Shown in pieces: positions 48,861 to 59,478 of a DNA stretch of 64,000 nucleotides. How positions within the stretch are numbered: the stretch's first letter is position 1; every line of letters begins with the position of its first letter. The notes beneath the pieces are model-generated. The model saw only the letters and a program-made list of their open reading frames with translations, was not told the origin of the DNA and searched no databases. Location of the stretch: positions 23,562,501 to 23,626,500 of the forward strand of contig OZ017799.1 in the NCBI GenBank assembly GCA_963969395.1. Reading direction: 5' to 3'. The stretch comes from Pseudoscleropodium purum. Taxonomy: Eukaryota; Streptophyta; Bryopsida; Hypnales; Brachytheciaceae. The position numbers and the translations under genes are program-made.

Positions 48861-49900
48861 TAATTCTAATTATAAAACAGTAATAACTTAGAGTTATGTG
48901 TAGTGGAACAAATTCTAGAGTGCATTGAGGATGACCAAGGAGCTTCTCCAATGTAGTTTGGAATACAAATCTAACTTTTCACTATTTAAAAATTAGAAGT
49001 TAATATTTCTATCATTAAAAGTACATTCAAAAGTACTTTGGCTAGGTACAAGGAAACTCAAATTTAGATGTTGGACAAAGAATTTAAATTGCTTCAAAAG
49101 TTAGCTAAAAGACAAAAATTATAGTGATATTGGCAAATCATGGTTACCTATACATGTTTCATTCCAAATTGCACAGAATGTAGAATGCAAAGTGCATTGG
49201 TAATTGTAATTTGCCAATACCACTATAGTTTATGTCTTTTATCTTGTTTATGAAGTGGTTTTATTTTCTTTGTCCCATATCTAAATTTGAATTTTTTTTT
49301 TGTACTTAGTCAAAGTACTTTTGAATGCACTTCCAATCAAAAAAAGAATTCAAGTTCTAATTATATACTAGTTAAAAGCAATGATCTAAGAACTAGTTTA
49401 TAGAATTTAGTGCAATATGCTATTTTCAAAATAGACATGCATCAACTTTGTCTACCTTAAGAGTGAGTAGTATCAAAGAAAAAAAATAGAAAAAGAAAAG
49501 GATTTTGTAATTTGTGAAGTATTATTAGGAACACTATAACAAGAAATTGATTAAATAGATGCTAAATAATTCCAATGTGGAGGAAGTTGCAAGTTGGCTA
49601 TTAAAGTCTTTTGTTTTTTGCACTTTGGGTTAAAATGTTTCCATAAATGACCCTTATTCTTACAATTTACAAGTAGCGCAAGGATTTTTTGGGGTAGAAA
49701 GTTAGAAGTTCATTTGGAGGGGCCTATTCCGGCCTGCATTGGAGTTGCCCTGATGAAGCCCAAGCAGCAGTAAACACACTCATCACAACTAAGTAAGTAC
49801 AGCAACAACAGGAGCAAGGCTGACAGCCTTGAGCCATTATACTAAATCCAGTTTCCTCCAGAGGTCACACCTTCCCAACAGTGAACATGTGCAGCGACCA
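48861..49900. other. AT-rich intergenic DNA up to the GRAS gene leader
   Basis: An inverted pair is visible: 49020-49150 (GTACATTCAAAAGTACTTTGGCTAGGTACAAGG then AGACAAAAATTATAGTGATATTGGCAAAT) against 49200-49330 (ATTTGCCAATACCACTATAGTTTATGTCTTTT then TGTACTTAGTCAAAGTACTTTTGAATGCAC). The two arms of about 120 bp would fold into a hairpin centred near 49175. No gene is supported. Confidence 0.5.
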
Positions 49901-50190
49901 GTGGACGGGAGACTTTCTTCTCACGGCTTCACCAACTCTCTCTCTCTCTCGTCCTTCCTTCCCTCGATCATTCCTCCTGTCCGCATTCCAAGCTTCGATC
50001 GGAAATGGACACGGGACTCCAAACTCGTCGCCATTTTCATGTCTACTGGTGAGGAATTGAACACTGTGAGAGAACAACTCAATTGCAAAGTTTAACATAC
50101 AGTATTTCAAGCAGCGTCAGTTAGCTAGCAAGGTTGCTCGATCATATGAAAGCTTGTGATCGAGCAGTGAATGATTCAGTATTTGCGTAA

Positions 50191-50415
50191 GAGCTTGCTG
50201 TGATTGTGAAGCATTGATACGTACAGTACTTGCGTTGGTTAGGAGCTTGCAATTGTGCAGCATTGATACGTTATTACCGTTGGAGTTTGCAATTCTGAAG
50301 CATTGTTAGATCAAGTATCTGAGTTAATTATTGGAGCGTGCAATTCTGAAGCATTGCTAGAGTGTTTTGAGTTAATTGGAGCTTGCAATTGTGAAGCATC
50401 GATAGGGTACAGGTG
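50191..50415 (+). repeat. Five degenerate 40-51-bp tandem repeats in the GRAS leader region
   Basis: Units start at 50191, 50242, 50282, 50333 and 50378. Consensus GGAGCTTGCAATTGTGAAGC then ATTGATA-G followed by a variable tail often ending GAGTTAATT. Each unit contains CAATT(G/C)TGAAGCAT. Confidence 0.8.
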
Positions 50416-51855
50416 TTGGAGTTAAAACTGCCACTTGAGAGGTGTCTGCGGTTTCATTGAACGGCAATTGCAACTGTGAAACAGCACTTGTGTACCTTCT
50501 CATGAGATCGATAATGTTGCGTAAGGTACATCGTCCTCGATCGGTGGTAAACCAGACTGAAGTAGTGTTGTTTCCATCCTGCAGGCATTATGGCTTGTGA
50601 ATTAGCTGGTACTACCTACGAGCTTGTAGTACTAGCTAGTACTGGACTGCCGGGCCTGTGGTACATCGTCTCAAGCTTGCGGTTGAATCGCGGCATTCAA
50701 CAGCCTGATACTGAGAGTACTCTCGTGCTAATTACAAGCCAATCAATATGATGCGATTTGCTTGAGAGTACGATCAGCTTACGCTGGCGGTTATGTCAAT
50801 TGCAGCCTTAGCTTGTTTGGAAACCATACTTGTAGTGGTCACCTTCACAAGGAACATTTAGTTTTTTGCCACCGTTTCACTCCCCCCTTTTTCTCCCTTC
50901 TGGCTCACAAGATTCAACCTTTTAGAGCAGACTCTGCAGCAAGTATTGGAGCTTGTTAAGACCTTTGCCTTTAGCCGCTAGTGTTTAGTCTCCCCCATCT
51001 CTTGTAAGTTTTGAGAGTTTTGGGGGATTATAGTGTTTTCCCAATTGCCTACTCATGAGAGCATTCGGCTTGAAGGTTGATGCATCCTTCTCCAGCATTT
51101 CCGTAGTTGGCTCCAGACGTGAATCGAGCTTTTTGGTTTCTTATTTGAAGCCTCGATCTAGCTAGGTTAGCTAATTCCTGTATTCAGAGGCAGAAAACTC
51201 CTAGTTTCGGTGATTGTTTATTTGCTACAGGGCTTGTCTTGAAGCAATTATTTAGTTCTACTTCCGCGACACGTTTACACTCGTTCCAATGATTAATGGA
51301 TCCAGTGCTGTGATATTTGGGCGGGGGGCTAGCGAGAAAGAATTGCCTTTAAGGTAGTAAAATAATTGACACTGTAAGTTTGCTGCGAAACAATTGTCCT
51401 GGTATTATTGAAACAAGTACGCCCAAGTGCTAAACTCGACGAAGCTGCCTTCAATCTTCATCATACCAAGTTCAGAGAGACGCTCACTTATCTAGCGGGG
51501 CTTCTTCAAGCTTGCTGCTTCCATGTATCCACGGTGAGTAGAATACCCCCCTCGATTAATTGTTTTCCTTTGAAAATTTGATTAATATTTAGCTTTGATT
51601 GTAAACTCACTTTGGTAGACCCAGCTTGTTGCATTAGATTCACTGGAAGACGAAACATTAAGGAGGGTAGAGGGGGAGGATCACGAATGGCTTTTAAGTT
51701 TTGTACAGTAGAGGTTTTGTTAATCGAGCTTTTGTCAGTATTGTGTAACAAGAACTGTCATTAATTGAAGGTAAATGATTCGGAAGATCTTAGGTGTGTA
51801 GCTACCTTAACGAGGGTCACCATAGAATCAGAATCAAGCCAACATTCAAGGAAGA

Positions 51856-52137
51856 ATGTCAGAGGGACTCGAGGATGGAATATATAGTGGATACCCAGAG
51901 TATGTTGTTTTCAGTGTGTCTTCTGACAGAAAGATGGCGCCAAGGCTGAGGAAGTCACAGCAACCGGGGGTGATTTTCGTGAGCCTCTACCCCGTGGGAT
52001 TTGCCAACCCCATTAAACCGGGTCATACCTTTGAGATCTGTCGATTGCATAGCCTGAGAAAAGCATCACTGATGTATAGTTCCGGCTCCATATGCTTCAT
52101 GAAAGTAATCCTACCCGTGAGGGGTTCATCAGTCTAA
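51856..52137 (+). CDS. Upstream ORF of 93 codons in the GRAS leader (hypothetical)
   Basis: It starts with ATG (MSEGLEDGIYSGYPEYVVFS) and stops at TAA 28 bases before the GRAS ATG, in a different frame. Codon-like composition and length are unusual for a chance frame in a leader. No signal peptide or known domain was recognised. If transcribed with the GRAS gene it would be a candidate translational regulator; alternatively it may sit in a leader intron or be fortuitous. No function is claimed. Confidence 0.3.
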   Translation: MSEGLEDGIYSGYPEYVVFSVSSDRKMAPRLRKSQQPGVIFVSLYPVGFANPIKPGHTFEICRLHSLRKASLMYSSGSICFMKVILPVRGSSV

Positions 52138-52165
52138 CCAAGGCTGCGTGAGATCTCCACCACAC

Positions 52166-55159
52166 ATGGAGCAAGGGAAGGGTCCGTCTAACGACCACCT
52201 CGACTCCAACGCCTCAAGCAGAGACCCGCAGCAGGAGCTCAGCTCGGGCTTCTCCGCCACAGCTCCCGACCCCGAGCCTCCACTCTCCAGCTCAGCTTTT
52301 CACGACGACAGGTTGGACGCCCAGCTGGACTTGGACTACGGGGAGCTCGATGCGCTTGGGCCGCAACCTCCTCTCTGGAGCCACCTTCCGAGGTTGAAAC
52401 TGAGCCCCAGTCTATTGCAAAACTCCACTGCCGACACGGGTTTCGTGGAGAATCTCTACAACAGCTCCCCGTTCTTCCAGTTTTCGACGACCTGGGGCGC
52501 AAGTGTCCCGAAATCGCAACCCAGTGACCATGACTTTGAGGACTCGAGTTCCATGAGCCCGCGAGTGATGGCATCCCAGCTTCTGGAGATTCAAGCTTGT
52601 AACCCAACTTTTATGAAATCAAGCAGCTGCAGTAGTGGAGCCCATGAAGCTACCCCTCCGGCTGAGAAGAAACGAAGATCCCATGAAAATTTTCGAGCCC
52701 ATTCGAACACCGAAACGCAGCCCTGCCGGAGAGAGAAGGCTCCGCCTCCCATCGGAGTGAGAGGAGGAGGTCCGGGGGGTTCGAGCACGGTCATGGGTAC
52801 CCGCGAGTTGCACACGATGGAGCAGTTGCTAATCCAGTGCGCTGCCGCTTTAGAAGCGAGAGATGTTTCGCAAGCCCAGCAAACGATCTTCGTCATCAAC
52901 AACATTGCTGCTGTGGATGGGGACCCCAACCAGCGTTTGCTGGCCTACTTTCTGAGAGCGCTGCTGCTGCGAGCCTCGCAATTTGCTCCTCAGTTGTGGA
53001 GTGAGGCAGGTGTGTGTGTCCGGAGGAAGAACAAGGTGAAAACCGTGCTGGAGCTCACGAATTACATTGATGTGATGCCGTGGTACCGGTTCGGGTTCAT
53101 TGCGGCCAACGGAGCCTTGATTCAGGCTTTTGAAGGGAAAGGGAAGGTGCATATTTTGGACTTGAATGTGAGCCACTGTATGCAATGGCCCACGCTCATT
53201 GAGACTCTGGCTGAACGCAGTGATGGTCCTCCTCAGGTATCAACGACACGCCAAAATGCCAAATTTATATTCAGTAGTAGAAAGGACATTTGAAAGTTGT
53301 GTCTGAATTTTTAAGGTTTCGTTTTCTGTCTGTGACGGCAGGTGCGTCTCACTGTCTGCGTTTCCAAGTCCCCAATCCCACCGTTACTCGAGGTTCCATA
53401 CGATGAGCTTCTCTTACGCCTAGCGAAGTTTGCAAGGTCCAAAAACGTCCCGTTTGAGTATGAAATTCTCGTGGAAGACGTGGAGAATCTAGACATGTCA
53501 AAGATACGCTTACGAGAAGATGAGACTCTTGCCGTGAACTGCCTGTTGAGATTACACTACGTCTCTGAGGAAATCCACGGAGAGCAGGTATACTAATCAG
53601 TAGTGATGTTTTACAAGTACCTCAAACTGGTTCTTCAATTTGCCTTTCTAAGATTTGCATGTCCTATTATGTGTTTTCACAAGTACTTCTGCTGATGTCT
53701 TTGACATACTTCTCCTGAAGAGGCTAGCATGCTAGCTATGAGATGTGTTCTCTTTTAAAAAACACTGATTGTTCATTGTCAAGTTAAACACCAATTTTTT
53801 TGACAAGTTTAAATTTTCGTTGCTTCTTCTCTGAGGTTAGAACTAAGTGTAAATTGTCCTCCTGTAGGTGACGTCTTTGAGTCCCAGAGACCAAGTACTG
53901 AGGTTTATACGAAACCTGAACCCGGTCATAGTGACACTCACTGAAGAGGATGCGAATCTGACGTTGCCAAAGTTGGTGCCTCGCCTTCGAGCAGCGTTTA
54001 ATTACCTTTGGATACCGTTCGACGCGTTGCACACGCTCTTGCCCGAGGAAAGCTTCCAACGGCAGTTGTATGAAGACGAAGTGGCAAGTAAGATTGAGGA
54101 TGTGGTGGCGTGTGAGGGGCGGCACCGGAGTGAGCGAGTGGAGACGAAGGACCGGTGGGTACAGCGCATGAAGAGAGCCAGGTAACACTCTATTCATTAG
54201 TTGGCAATTTGATTGTACACATGCCAATCTCTCATCACATATGACTTAGCATTAGTTTTTTAGTTTTTCAGTCTGCGGGTACTACTGAAATCTTACTATT
54301 TTGAAAATGTTGAATACTAAGGGAGTTGGCTCCCAAGTACAACAAGAATATTAAGGTTTTCAGGAAAAAATTGTGAGTTTTCCTCAATTTGAGTTCAAAT
54401 AGGTTTGTAGCTATTATGAGAAAAACATCATAGCCCTTCACTAGATAGTTCAATGTGACTCTTATTTTCAATATTCACCAAGACATTTTCTCTTATTATT
54501 GGAAAGTTCAATATGCCCACATCAATATCCATTGGTTATTGTATTGATTCACATGAAACTATTAACCCATATAGATGGGGTGCCTTCAATCAACAATATA
54601 GATAGGTCTGGTAGGTGTAGATTGGTGCATTGATTTGTCCTAGTAGTCTATGTTACAAAATGAACTTACAAATGGTTTTAACTTTTTAGGAGGGAGGAAC
54701 ACTTTTTTACCAATGATATTTGTGGTGATTCTTCAACATGAATAGCACTAGTAGACATACAATGGCTAAAGATACTCCTTTGTAAAACATTCTAACCATA
54801 TGTAAGTTCATTTTGTAACACACAATAATGGGAACAAATCAATATAGAGTCTATTTGTTTAAGGTTTAGAAACTACACAATAATCTGCTCTTAGCCATTT
54901 ACTGTGGTGAATGTCTTGACTTGCTTGTTGCAATTTTGTTGATATTTTTTTAACGGAGAATTGGCAATTTGGCTATAGGTTTGAGATGGTGGCGTTCAGT
55001 GAGGATGTGGTGGCGGAGAATACGCTCATGCTCGGGGAGCATTCGGGTTGTTGGGGTCTCCGGAAAGCTGAAGAGGAGGAGGTTTTGTTTTTGAATTGGA
55101 AGGGACACACGGTCAGTTTTGCAACAGCCTGGGTGCCTGTGGATCATTTGCCTCTTTGA
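52166..55159 (+). CDS. GRAS-family transcription factor, SCL32/SHR-type
   Basis: Four exons: 52166-53236, 53342-53587, 53868-54181, 54979-55159; 603 residues. Nuclear transcriptional regulator. The N-terminal 215 residues are Ser/Pro-rich and variable, as usual in GRAS proteins. Domain order: LHR I (HTMEQLLIQCAAALEARDVS, about 218), VHIID core as VHILDL at 328-333 (with HCMQWPTLIETLAER after it), LHR II/PFYRE region (RLHYVSEE, RDQVLRFIRNLNP), and SAW at about 544-603 (FEMVAFSED, SGCWGLRK, VLFLNWKGH, ATAWVP). TPWHRFGFIAANGAIL- and THCMQ-like blocks resemble SCL32. The start is ATG 52166; an in-frame stop at 52118 excludes an upstream ATG. Exon joins are phase-consistent. Introns in a GRAS gene are less common than in other families but fit early-diverging plants. 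The symbol is left empty because SCL32 and SHR cannot be separated surely by eye. Confidence 0.92.
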
Positions 55160-55183
55160 TCATCAGCTACTGTAGCGCTTTCA

Positions 55184-55450
55184 GCAAATTGACTGAAATC
55201 ATATTCACTGGAGACGAAGACGTATAGAGAATGTATCAAAATGGCTGAAATCCAATTGAGCAGTGGAGATGAAGAATGGTAGACATGACCTCGCATTTGA
55301 ACAAATTGGCTGAAATTCAATTCATTGAGCATTGGAGATGAACAATGGGAGACGTGGCTTACCTCAAAGTCTTCCAATTAGAGCTTTCAACAACCTGGCT
55401 GAAACCAAATTTTTTGAGCATTGGAGGCAAAGAATGGGAGACACAAGAAG
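55184..55450 (+). repeat. Four degenerate tandem repeats after the GRAS stop codon
   Basis: Units begin at 55184, 55237, 55302 and 55391 with (C)AAATTGGCTGAAATYCAATT and continue GAGCATTGGAGATGAAGAAT then GGGAGAC. They lie in the probable 3' untranslated region. Confidence 0.7.
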
Positions 55451-56138
55451 TTCGTGTAAAGAATGCGTTAGATATTGGCACTAACCTTCCATTTTCTGTG
55501 CCAAAGAGAGCAGAGAAGAAGTGAATAGGGGCGAAGTTTAGAATTCAGTGGAGCTTCTATGATTCCCCCTGTTGATGGCTTTTGGACATTAACCTAGTTC
55601 TATGTCACGTGTAGGCCTCTTAAGGACATAAGATTAATCAATCGTTACGAGAGTTTAGTAATTCTTTGATAGGCCAGAAACTGTATATATCTCTTTTGTA
55701 TATATCTTCTGTATATATCTTGCAACTCAGGTCAAACATTTTTATGCACAGATACTAATCCCAAAAGGCTAATTCAATTCTGTAAGACCGCCCTGGATTG
55801 CTGTATGCACCTTAAATGCTTTACTTGTTTTTACTGAGGCTAGTTTGGATTTTCAAGTCAGCATGTGATTTACCCTCTTCCAAAAGCTACCTCTAAATAT
55901 TCTTGCCTAAAGTATACATGGTCTCGATAGCAATTTGATTTTGGGTGCACCTACATCAACACTTTGAAAATTTGTAGTTTATTCAAGGTGTTCCAAAAAT
56001 ACATGCAAAGAAGTGTTGGAATCCTCTTTCCCTTGCTAAGTTGGTCTCAACGAAAATTAAGGTAGCCTAATAATAAGGACCATGCTCAACTGCTTATTTG
56101 GACGCTATGAACAGAGTACACATACCTTGTGTGGTGTT
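55451..56138. other. Intergenic region between convergent GRAS and RSP9 genes
   Basis: About 690 bp with no supported gene. It includes TATATATCT repeats at about 55684-55720 and should hold the 3' ends of both flanking transcripts. Confidence 0.5.
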
Positions 56139-58391
56139 TTACGGGACTCCAAAAGCAATGTCCTTGTTCTTCTCACCGAAACCAAAGTACACTGACCCGT
56201 AGTCATGGTTCGTAGCAGAGTAATATAAGAAGTATCCGGGCCAGACAAGGCTTCGCACAACAACATCATTCTGCAAAGGAATAGTGTGGATACTCCATGA
56301 TCCTGGAACCATAAAACAAGAATGAGAATTGCTCCTAATTGCCACCTATTTCTAAAACTGACCCCTATAAATTCTTCCTTAAAATGTACAACCTCTATCT
56401 ATTCATGAGAGCTGAGCTTAGGGTCAATTTTGGGTAAACTTTTTTTTAGCACTTTGAAAATTTGATCATTCTTAGGTTTTTCATGCAATGTCCAAAAATG
56501 AATGCTAAGAGAAATTGGAACACCCTTTTGACTCCCAACAAAAACTTCATTACTGTCAATTGCGACAAATCCTTCATTATTGAAGGCTTTATTACAATGA
56601 CGAATTACCTGGAAGGTCTTTGGAGAGCGGTGCGGTCATGTAGCCCGTGAAAAGATGACAGTAGGAATCCAGCTCATCAATAAACTTTAGACCTTCAATT
56701 CACAAACAACAATAGCATTCGAAGTCAGCATGCTAAGAGTGTTGCACCTCTTTTGATCTCGTCATCAGCATATGAGAGATAAATAAGAAAATTGCAATGT
56801 TTAACAGAACAAACAGAACAGGAGTATCTGGGATACAAATTTAGACCTGTGAAGGCAGTGTTTTTGATAAGATCGTCGGTTGGTGTCAGGACTAAAGCGT
56901 TGAATGGGACCACACCACACTCTTCATCTATCCATTTCATCAACCCTGCTAATCTTTCGAGCTGCAGCCAAATCACACAAACTCAGTCTTGTGCGTGAAG
57001 GTCTAATATTCATATTGATTCTCATTAAAAAAACAATGTCAGTCAAGTAGAGAAATGTCAGCTACCTCGGGAAGTTCAATGCCGGCCGGAATCTCTTCAC
57101 CTTCATCCTCTTCACCTTCTCCCTCACCTTCAGCAACTTCTTCATCTTCGATGACCTAGAAAATGACGTTGAAAAAAGGTTCATGTTCACCCTGCACCTT
57201 TAGGGTTAAAAAAACTTGATAAGTTGGGTGATCATAAGTGTCCCCACCTTGGCCTCTTCTGGTTCACCAGGAGCCTCCTCCGAAGTCTCCCCATCCTCAC
57301 CTTCAGTTTCGGTAGTTTCCGGTCCCTCCTCGTCCTCAGATCCTGTCTTCTCGTCCGTTGCAGACGATCCTGACTTGTCACCCTCCAATGCCGGTTCAAC
57401 AACTGGTGGCAAACATCATAAATGTATCAGCCGGTGGTGAGTTTTACATGTTTTCATTGTGACCTAATTGCGTTGGATGATTTCCAAAACCTTGATTTCA
57501 GACAAATAGGAGCACAAGAGAAGCATGCAAGGAAAGTGGTAAGGGAAGTTAGGGACTCAGAAGCATCACATTCGTCATATTCAGAGGGTTCGATTGGGTC
57601 AGGAACAACAAGAAACACATTGGCAGGATCGCCTGTGAATGGCCCTTTGGCGCTCTTGCACAAATCATATCTGTCCTCATTCTCTGGTAGCTGCAGGTCC
57701 AGCCACAACACACCATCTTGGCTGCAATCGTCACAAACATAAACCTTTTCAGAATAAATTATTGCTCACTTGAGCATAAATTTGCACAGCTTTCACTCCA
57801 TGAGCACTACAAATCGAAGGATGGATACTGCTCCGTTGACAATATCCCAATTGCAAATTGAAGAATAGACATATCTTTGGAAACCTAAACTTCAAAATTT
57901 GATTATCCTCTCAACTCCTGAAGGGACGAAGGATTCATGATTTGAAATGAACAATTGGATCGATGACATTGTGAAAAATATAATTCAGATGAGGTCAAAT
58001 TTTGTATCACCAGAATCAGTAAAACACATTCGATGTGTTGATCAGAAATAAATAAAATTGAACAAAACGAAGTCCCCATATGACATACTTAATAAACCAT
58101 GACATCGCCAACTTCATGTTTCTCGGTGTTTAAGGGATTAACTTACGTGAAGTAGTACTTCGTGTCGAATGTAAGCTTCCTCCCCACACGCTTGGCGCTC
58201 ACGCACCCTTGTGCGAGAATGTAGTCGTTGCCAGTGGTGGTGAAAATGCGGCCCCACAGAGCTAGTGTCTGCAAGCCTGCGTCCTGCTTCTTCACTTTGA
58301 GGGAGATGTCCAGGGCCGCTCTGTGCTCCGAAGGCAACACGCAACCATTCCCTGCAAGCGCCTCAAGTAACAAGGTCAGATTGTTGTCCAT
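56139..58391 (-). CDS. RSP9: Radial spoke head protein 9 (RSP9/RSPH9)
   Basis: Seven exons on the minus strand: 58391-58147, 57721-57570, 57402-57248, 57155-57066, 56961-56847, 56692-56609, 56302-56139; 334 residues. Structural subunit of the flagellar radial spoke head, hence sperm motility. Family blocks: LALWGRIFTTTGNDYILAQG near the N-terminus, KGPFTGDP, ELERLAGLMKWIDEECGVVP then TPTDDL and AFTGLKF, and the very typical tail PGSWSIHT, VVVRSLVWPGY, YGSVYFGFGEKNKDIAFGVP. An acidic insert of about 75 residues (exons 3-4, Glu/Asp/Ser/Gly-rich) sits between the halves and makes the protein longer than animal or algal RSP9 (about 270). The least certain join is the exon 2 donor (GTGATG at 57569-57564), chosen because it keeps phase; other donors nearby are weaker. 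Supports a plant with flagellated gametes. Confidence 0.9.
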
Positions 58392-59478
58392 GACTCCAAG
58401 TCAGGGTCCCTTCTTGCATGATTCCAGAGCCTTACATCACTCCTACCCTAGCATGTGCCCAAGCCCCTGTTTCTGCCTCCAAGGAGCGAGGATTCCAGAG
58501 ACGACGGTTATGACGTCCTCTCTAGTGGTTTCGGCCGGCCTGACCTCCAGAGTTTGATTCAGCACCTGCCTGCTCATTCACCGTTGTGGACTCCGTTAAT
58601 CAGCAGGCTAGTAAAATCACCAGTATTAGTTACAAAAAGCAATAAGTGTCACAATAAAGGCACTAATATCCATGTAGGAAGTTACAAAACGAGTTGGTTA
58701 ACTTGCCCATCAGTCCTAACAATCCTAATAACCCTAACAATCCTAACTCTAAAATGACCAGAGTTGACTCGAGATTCACTCTAAAGGCACTGACACTCAT
58801 GTTCAAAGTTGTGTCGAGAGTTGGCATATTCAAGAATGCTCTTACTCGTCTCAAGTCTAAGGGCGTTACCACGCTACAACACACCATGCTGAGGTCGGGG
58901 CAGGCAACAACATTGCGCCAAACCTTATCCACATGACATGAATTATAAATAAAAATTCTTTCATTACCTCATTTCATGGATTTCTAAGCAATAATGGTTA
59001 GAAGAAGAATACTTTTCCATTGTCATGTCATATTTCATGAGTCACATAAAATGCCCAAAATATGCCTGTATGAAACAGAATCCTCAATCTTCTTGTCATG
59101 TCCTTAGTGTGACAGTCCCTTGCTCTAATGGACCAACGACATTCTTCCACTTCATTGTTTATCCTCAAGTGTGAAAAAGACCTAAATCATGTAGGTAGAC
59201 AACGGACATGAACCGTCAGCAACAAGACAATTGTGTGTGCGGTATGCTACCACTGTTTCTCTCCACGTGTTCACATTTCTATCACAGCTAGGATTTCAAT
59301 CCTACATTCTCAAACTGTACAAAGGCACTAATCGCATAATCTCGTAACCGGGTCAACTAAATACAGACACAGCTGGACGTTTCAAACTTCTGCAACATGT
59401 ACAGCATGGAAAACTGATTAAATGGTAAAAATTTATAAATTTATAAATGAAAATACAGAATATCCCTACGAGACTTCG
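58392..59478. other. Intergenic region between RSP9 and the TPR-like gene
   Basis: Presumed RSP9 promoter plus 3' flank of the TPR-like gene. No gene is supported. It contains a short telomere-like tract (58711-58748, CCTAACAATCCTAATAACCC-type). Confidence 0.5.
58711..58748. repeat. Degenerate telomere-like tract
   Basis: CCTAACAATCCTAATAACCC followed by TAACAATCCTAAC, a nonanucleotide-like CCTAAYAAY array. It lies about 320 bp upstream of the RSP9 ATG. Confidence 0.6.

Larger units (their letters stand above)
49901..52165 (+). promoter_or_regulatory. Long upstream/leader region of the GRAS gene
   Basis: GC-richer than the repeat DNA to its left, so probably promoter plus transcribed leader. 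It contains a (CT)7 run at 49936-49950, a five-copy tandem array (50191-50415), a donor-like CACG|GTGAGTAGA at about 51533 that could begin a leader intron, and a 93-codon upstream ORF (51856-52137). The transcription start cannot be fixed. Confidence 0.45.

Noticed and set aside
52148..52165. GRAS start upstream of 52166.
   Set aside because: The frame opens with GTG, not ATG, and an in-frame stop lies at 52118-52120; ATG 52166 is the first usable start.
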